From the NCBI GenBank assembly GCA_036023115.1, contig JAYKKT010000041.1, positions 3,497,501 to 3,561,500 of the forward strand: 64,000 bases of DNA. The letters are read 5' to 3'. The stretch comes from Brasenia schreberi. Its lineage: Eukaryota > Streptophyta > Magnoliopsida > Nymphaeales > Cabombaceae. The translations under genes and the position numbers were made by a program. Under the pieces are notes generated by a model, which was not told the DNA's origin, did not search any database, and was given only the letters and a program-made list of their open reading frames with translations. Within the stretch, counting starts at the first letter, position 1. Each line of letters begins with the position of its first letter. Of this stretch, positions 60,009 through 64,000 are shown piece by piece.

Positions 60009-60588
60009 ATGTTGGAAATAGGAAACCGTGAGCAGCAAGGAGTGCCCTATGTGTTAGATTCACAGTGGATAAAAAACCATGAGCAGATGATTTGCAGATA
60101 AAAAGAGGAAAAGATGAAGAATGAAGGTGGTTAACACAACAAACATAGATCCAGAGAATAAATTATGAAAGGAAAACAGTGAACATAGGAGTTTGTAGAA
60201 AGAAAATCAGAAACCATGAGTAAGATGAAAACAGATTTACACAAAAACAAGAACAGTTTACGTATGGGTTTTACAAAACCATCAGAAACAATGAGAGATG
60301 ACACAGGTGTCTCCTAGCCATATCTACAAGATATCAAGGAAGATACACCCTCTGTTGCTGATTTGCTTTATAAATAGAGGAGAGGAAGTAGGCATCCGGA
60401 CAATCCCCACATCGTCCAAATCCGGCCTTGCAAGTTGGAAAGGGCATTGCTTTGTTTCTGTAAACTTCTCTGTTGTCAATCTGTTTATTGTCTGAATGAG
60501 AATGGAGGCATCATGAAATCTCTCTCTCTCATGATCTCTACTGTTTCGGTCTCACCGTCTCTAGTTCTGTGGTCTTGATTTTCACCAA
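60009..60588 (+). repeat. Possible solo LTR
   Basis: Starts TGTTGGAAATAGG, carries a TATA-like TTTATAAATAGAGGAG near 60368-60383, and ends close to the next LTR element. No partner LTR or target duplication was found. Confidence 0.3.
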
Positions 60589-60926
60589 TGAAGTAACAAC
60601 AAAAATAAGGAGCCGAAGTGAAGTAACAAGACTAACCTTGATCCCGAATGATTTGCTCTTTAATCTCAAGTTTTTGTTGGTCCAAGGTATGATCACAATG
60701 GACGAACAATGCTATGTTTTCCATGACATGTCGCTCTCTCAGTCCAAGTGACGACTGCTCGGGAATGTGTTTCTTCATACTTATCAAAATGGCAGAAACT
60801 CTCTTGCAAGAAGGAAATTGATTGTGCATCACGTAATCGTTCTCTCGTGTATTTCCCTGGCAAGGAGGGACTTTATCTTTCTTGCCCTTGACATAAATAC
60901 CTTTATGAGCATACATAATTCCAACA
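60589..60926 (-). repeat. 3' LTR of the small LTR element
   Basis: 338 bases. Aligns with 61884-61924 plus 63155-63487 (e.g. GGACGAACAATGCT/GGACGAACTGTGCT, CATACATAATTCCAACA). Confidence 0.78.
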
Positions 60927-61246
60927 TCACCTACTTGCACATAATGACATTTACAAGCTTGTCATATGATCACGACTCATGTGATCCCTGACATCACTTC
61001 CCTTAATTTTCATACAGAAGCAAGTATTGTGTAACCGACGAATTCATTTACAAGCAAAGACTTCTCGATATACTAGTTAAGGTGAAAGGAGAAGCCAACA
61101 CGTTAATATTTAAGTCGTTGTATCCTACACACAATGCCATTACATCCATCAACCAACTTTCATATTTAAAGTGCTCCTCACAAAATTGCTAGATCTACGC
61201 ATACATGTGCTCACCATTAAGCACAAGTCTCAGCATAGCATGTTGT

Positions 61247-61391
61247 ATGGTATTATGGAGTCCCACTATACGATACATATCACACCGTATCATACGATAC
61301 AAACAATAGTAGAATGGTATTATGGAGTCCCACTATACGATACATATCACACCGTATCATACGATACGGTACGATACGAACAATAGTAGAA
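61247..61391. repeat. Tandem duplication with nested ACGATAC repeats
   Basis: Unit 1, 61247-61313 (67 bp); unit 2, 61314-61391 (78 bp). They are nearly identical except for an extra GGTACGATACG in unit 2. The CGTATCATACGATAC core is partly palindromic. Inside the LTR element's internal region. Confidence 0.92.
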
Positions 61392-61870
61392 GGAACACAT
61401 TCAATAAAGATACCATCCACCCAAAATCTAGAAACAGAAAGATGGTTTGCAAAGAACAAGCTTTGTAACATTTTAAAATGGGAAAAACTAATTTATCTAT
61501 GGTGGCTCTCAAATTCACAAATAATAATCTTTGAGCCATGAAGCCTGCATATCATTCTAGAAATTTTTTTGAAATATGAGCAATTGAAGCAATAAATTTA
61601 AAGTTCGATTCCAGTCCCAATCGACCCAAGAGGCATAGAAAACATAATATTCTAACTTCGATTAAGTTTGTGATCATATGCTTCAAGGTATAAGTATTCT
61701 AATTTTTCAACCAACTTCAGGGACTAAAATTCATATTAACTATCGTTGGTATGATCAAGTATCTAACCATCATGAGTCATAAACAAAAACAATAGCTCTT
61801 AGAGACTACCTCAATACCCAAGTTATTGTCATCTAACAATAGAATTTTCATGTGAAAGCCATCCTAATAA

Positions 61871-61882
61871 GCTTTGATATCA
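61871..61882 (-). other. Primer-binding site of the small LTR element
   Basis: On the minus strand TGATATCAAAGC, against the plant consensus TGGTATCAGAGC (10 of 12), one base after the LTR end CTTCA. Confidence 0.7.
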
Positions 61883-61924
61883 ATGAAGTAAGAACAAAAA
61901 TAATGAGTCCAACTAAGTAGTTAA

Positions 61925-63152
61925 TAGTGTGCTATAGTGTTTTAGCGACCCTCTGGCCGCTATAATGCTTGGAGTTTATCGGCCGACCCCAAAACCCGTT
62001 ATAAGCGACGTTATGAGTGTTATTATGGACCGCTATAGCGGTTCACTAACTTATAGTTTGCATACAAATGGATTGATCAAAATGGTTATGGATTGACTTG
62101 ATCCAATTTAAAGGATTTATAAGAAAAAATTAACAGAAACCCTTAGGTTTTTACCACCTCTCTCTCTTTCCTCTTCCACCGTTTCATCACCAACAACGGT
62201 CACCATCGATGACGATGGTAAGTCTCTCTCTTTCTTCTGTAACTTCCCTTGGCCTGTCAGTCGCTGAAGACCTTCATATCAATGACGACGGTAAGTCTCT
62301 TTCTTCTGTAACTTCCCTTGGCCTGTCAGTCGCTGAAGACCTTCATTGCTGCGCAAAAGAATGATGTAGTGCCTCTCTTTATGTTTCTTCATCTCTCTAT
62401 ATGGGTTTGTAACGTATGAACTGCATAGGCCACCGATGGCCTTTGTTAGGTGGCATTGTTGGCTTGCTTCTTGCTTTCATATGAGATTTTGCACAACTCT
62501 CATTATGTGTTGCACAATAATGGCTTGTTGGGTTCAATTCAATTCAGATTTAAGGCTCACCATTGTTATTATTTTATTTGGTAATTTAGTTGAATGTTTT
62601 GATTGATGAGAATACAGCTTTATGTACGTTCTATAGTGAGTGTTGGTTTCACGCTTGCCTCGTGGTGTACAAGTACATTAAATGCACCATAAGTAGTTCA
62701 AACTAATTGGATTTTTTTTTTGCAATGATTTACATTTGTAATAAGATGTATAAGTAGTTAAATAAGTAGTTAAATGCAATAGAGTGGATTAAAGGTTCTT
62801 ATGTAATCTTTTATTTTCCAGATCTTCTTGTCAACCTTGAACCAATGATTTGCATTTTCACTTTAAGGGATTATCGATGGGAAATAGTTGTTACTTTCAA
62901 TAACTTGAAATAGTTGTTACTTTGAATAACTTTGTTAAGTTTATGTTTTTATTTTTAAATTTAAGTTTACCAATTCAATATCTATGCTACATTAATTTTA
63001 TTATTTGTTTTGTTAAAATTTGTTTATTTAGTTTGATTCTTATGCGAGTTTTTTGATATTTCTTAGAAATTAGAAAATTATATATATCGGAAACGGCTAA
63101 ATCTGCTATATCCCACTATGACTATATTAGGTCAACCCCTATTGATAACATA
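61925..63152. mobile_element. Nested transposon-like insertion
   Basis: About 1.23 kb absent from the sister LTR and flanked by GTAGTTAA (61917-61924) and GCAGTTAA (63153-63160), a 7/8 duplication. The left end is rich in GCTATAG/CGCTATAGCGG motifs and the right end reads GCTATATCCC then TTGATAACATA. An 8-bp duplication would fit hAT-type elements, but the terminal inverted repeat is weak and no transposase was found. Confidence 0.55.
62210..62348. repeat. Tandem duplication inside the nested insertion
   Basis: Units 62210-62282 and 62283-62348 share GGTAAGTCTCT, TTCTTCTGTAACTTCCC and GTCAGTCGCTGAAGACC almost exactly. Each carries a GGTAAGT splice donor-like motif. Confidence 0.92.
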
Positions 63153-63487
63153 GCAGTTAAAGCAAAGGAACGAGACTAGCCTTTGACCCGAGATTATTCA
63201 CCGCTTAATCTCCAAGCTTTCATTAATCCAAAGCGACGATCATGATGGACGAACTGTGCTTTACCAGAGCGCGTCACTCTCCAATCCAAGTGATGACTGC
63301 CCACATACACTGCCCTTGAAAGCGTTTCTTCACACTGATCAAAATAACAGAACTTTGTTATAAGAGGAAAATCGATTATGTATCACGTAACCCTCCTACA
63401 TTTCTCTTTTATTTCATATGGTGGTAGGGGACTTTATCCTTCTTGCTCTTAAAATAAATGCCCTTATAGACATACATAATTCCAACA

Positions 63488-64000
63488 ACTAACCACAAAA
63501 CTCGTAGAGCCTTCACCGGAGTCTGGTCATTACCATCCGCCACCCACCGACCACCATCACCGCTTCCGGCCTTCCCATATTTTCTAAGCAACCTGAACCA
63601 CCACTACTGCTACACCTTTTCTCTCCCATACCACCGCCAGAAAACCTCACACCCACGTTGGAGATTGCCTGAACCACTGCTGAATCCGGCCGGAAGACTT
63701 CCCCTCGCTAAGAGCTGCTGAACCTCCACATAGTTGCCAAGCCCGCTCTTTCCCATTTCACCTGTGCCCTCTTCTTTCCCTAAAACCCATCGGCTCATAC
63801 ATTGCTTGTAATATCAAACCAAATCAAGTCCTACTAATTTGGGTCGATCCATAAGCATTTTCCCTACCCGTACAACTCAAACCAGCATCCACTCTCCTTG
63901 TACCCCTAAAATCAAACTAATTTGGGTCGATCCATAAGCATTTTCCCTACCGTGAACCTTTAACTTAGCCAGGTTCCAAGTTGGAGCCTAAATGCAAAAC
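63488..64000. other. Right-edge intergenic DNA
   Basis: A minus-strand frame (63610-63798) has no recognised domain. GC content rises between 63500 and 63780. A 36-bp direct repeat lies at 63833-63868 and 63916-63951. Confidence 0.4.
63833..63951. repeat. 36-bp direct repeat pair
   Basis: ACTAATTTGGGTCGATCC followed by ATAAGCATTTTCCCTAC occurs at 63833-63868 and 63916-63951, separated by 47 bases. Confidence 0.92.

Larger units (their letters stand above)
60589..63487 (-). mobile_element. Small non-autonomous LTR retrotransposon (TRIM/deleted Copia-like)
   Basis: Two direct repeats start TGTTGGAATTATGTATG and end CTTCA on the minus strand. They bracket a 957-base internal region (60927-61883) with no coding homology. 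A tRNA-Met primer-binding site lies one base after the 5' LTR (61871-61882). The flanks ACCAA (60584-60588) and ACTAA (63488-63492) form a 4/5 target duplication. The 5' LTR (higher coordinates) is split by a later 1.23-kb insertion. Without it the element would be about 1.66 kb. Confidence 0.78.
61884..63487 (-). repeat. 5' LTR of the small LTR element, interrupted
   Basis: LTR sequence occupies 61884-61924 and 63153-63487. The insertion between them is described separately. Confidence 0.75.

Overview
The window is nuclear DNA of a flowering plant. It is AT-rich, genes are sparse and contain long introns, and most of it is retrotransposon and DNA-transposon debris. The species cannot be fixed from sequence alone. 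All three recognisable host genes are plant-type: a FAM136A/DUF842 gene (- strand, 14656-19155, 3 exons, 149 aa), an intronless Shewanella-like protein phosphatase of SLP2 type (+ strand, 36982-38124, 380 aa), and an IQ67-domain calmodulin-binding protein of the IQD family (- strand, 45298-52531, 5 exons, 495 aa). Exon borders of the two spliced genes were derived by hand from GT/AG sites, preserved reading phase and family motifs.

Layout. 1-1640: Copia remnant on the minus strand. 6718-8668: hAT element with a broken transposase. 9285-12700: a CCGGTT-rich dispersed repeat split by an RTE-type LINE (9374-12170) that has a perfect 20-bp target-site duplication and a long open reverse transcriptase frame. 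13.9-19.2 kb: the FAM136A-like gene, with a minisatellite in intron 1. 19.4-36.4 kb: gene desert holding a degraded Copia element (22650-30730, + strand), a full-length but decayed second copy of the RTE LINE inside its leader (23676-26620), two L1-type LINE pieces (30860-33290) and several tRNA-derived SINEs. 36.98-38.12 kb: the phosphatase gene. 38.53-44.56 kb: a Mutator-like element with unusually long inverted ends. 45.3-52.5 kb: the IQD gene, whose introns carry SINEs and two short LINE derivatives. 52.9-60 kb: microsatellites, SINEs and tandem duplications, no gene found. 60.6-63.5 kb: a small LTR element without coding capacity, with a primer-binding site, a near-perfect 5-bp target duplication and a second transposon nested in its 5' LTR.

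The host genes do not form a functional cluster. FAM136A-like and SLP2-like proteins are both associated, in characterised relatives, with the mitochondrial intermembrane space; their closeness here is probably chance. The most informative mobile-DNA observation is a roughly 0.2-kb element found twice in IQD introns, each copy with its own target-site duplication. Its front half matches the 5' end and its last ~60 bases match the 3' end of the RTE LINE, so it looks like an internally deleted, LINE-mobilised derivative. The Mutator-like element with ~0.6-0.7-kb inverted ends and the small LTR element at the right end are the other notable systems.
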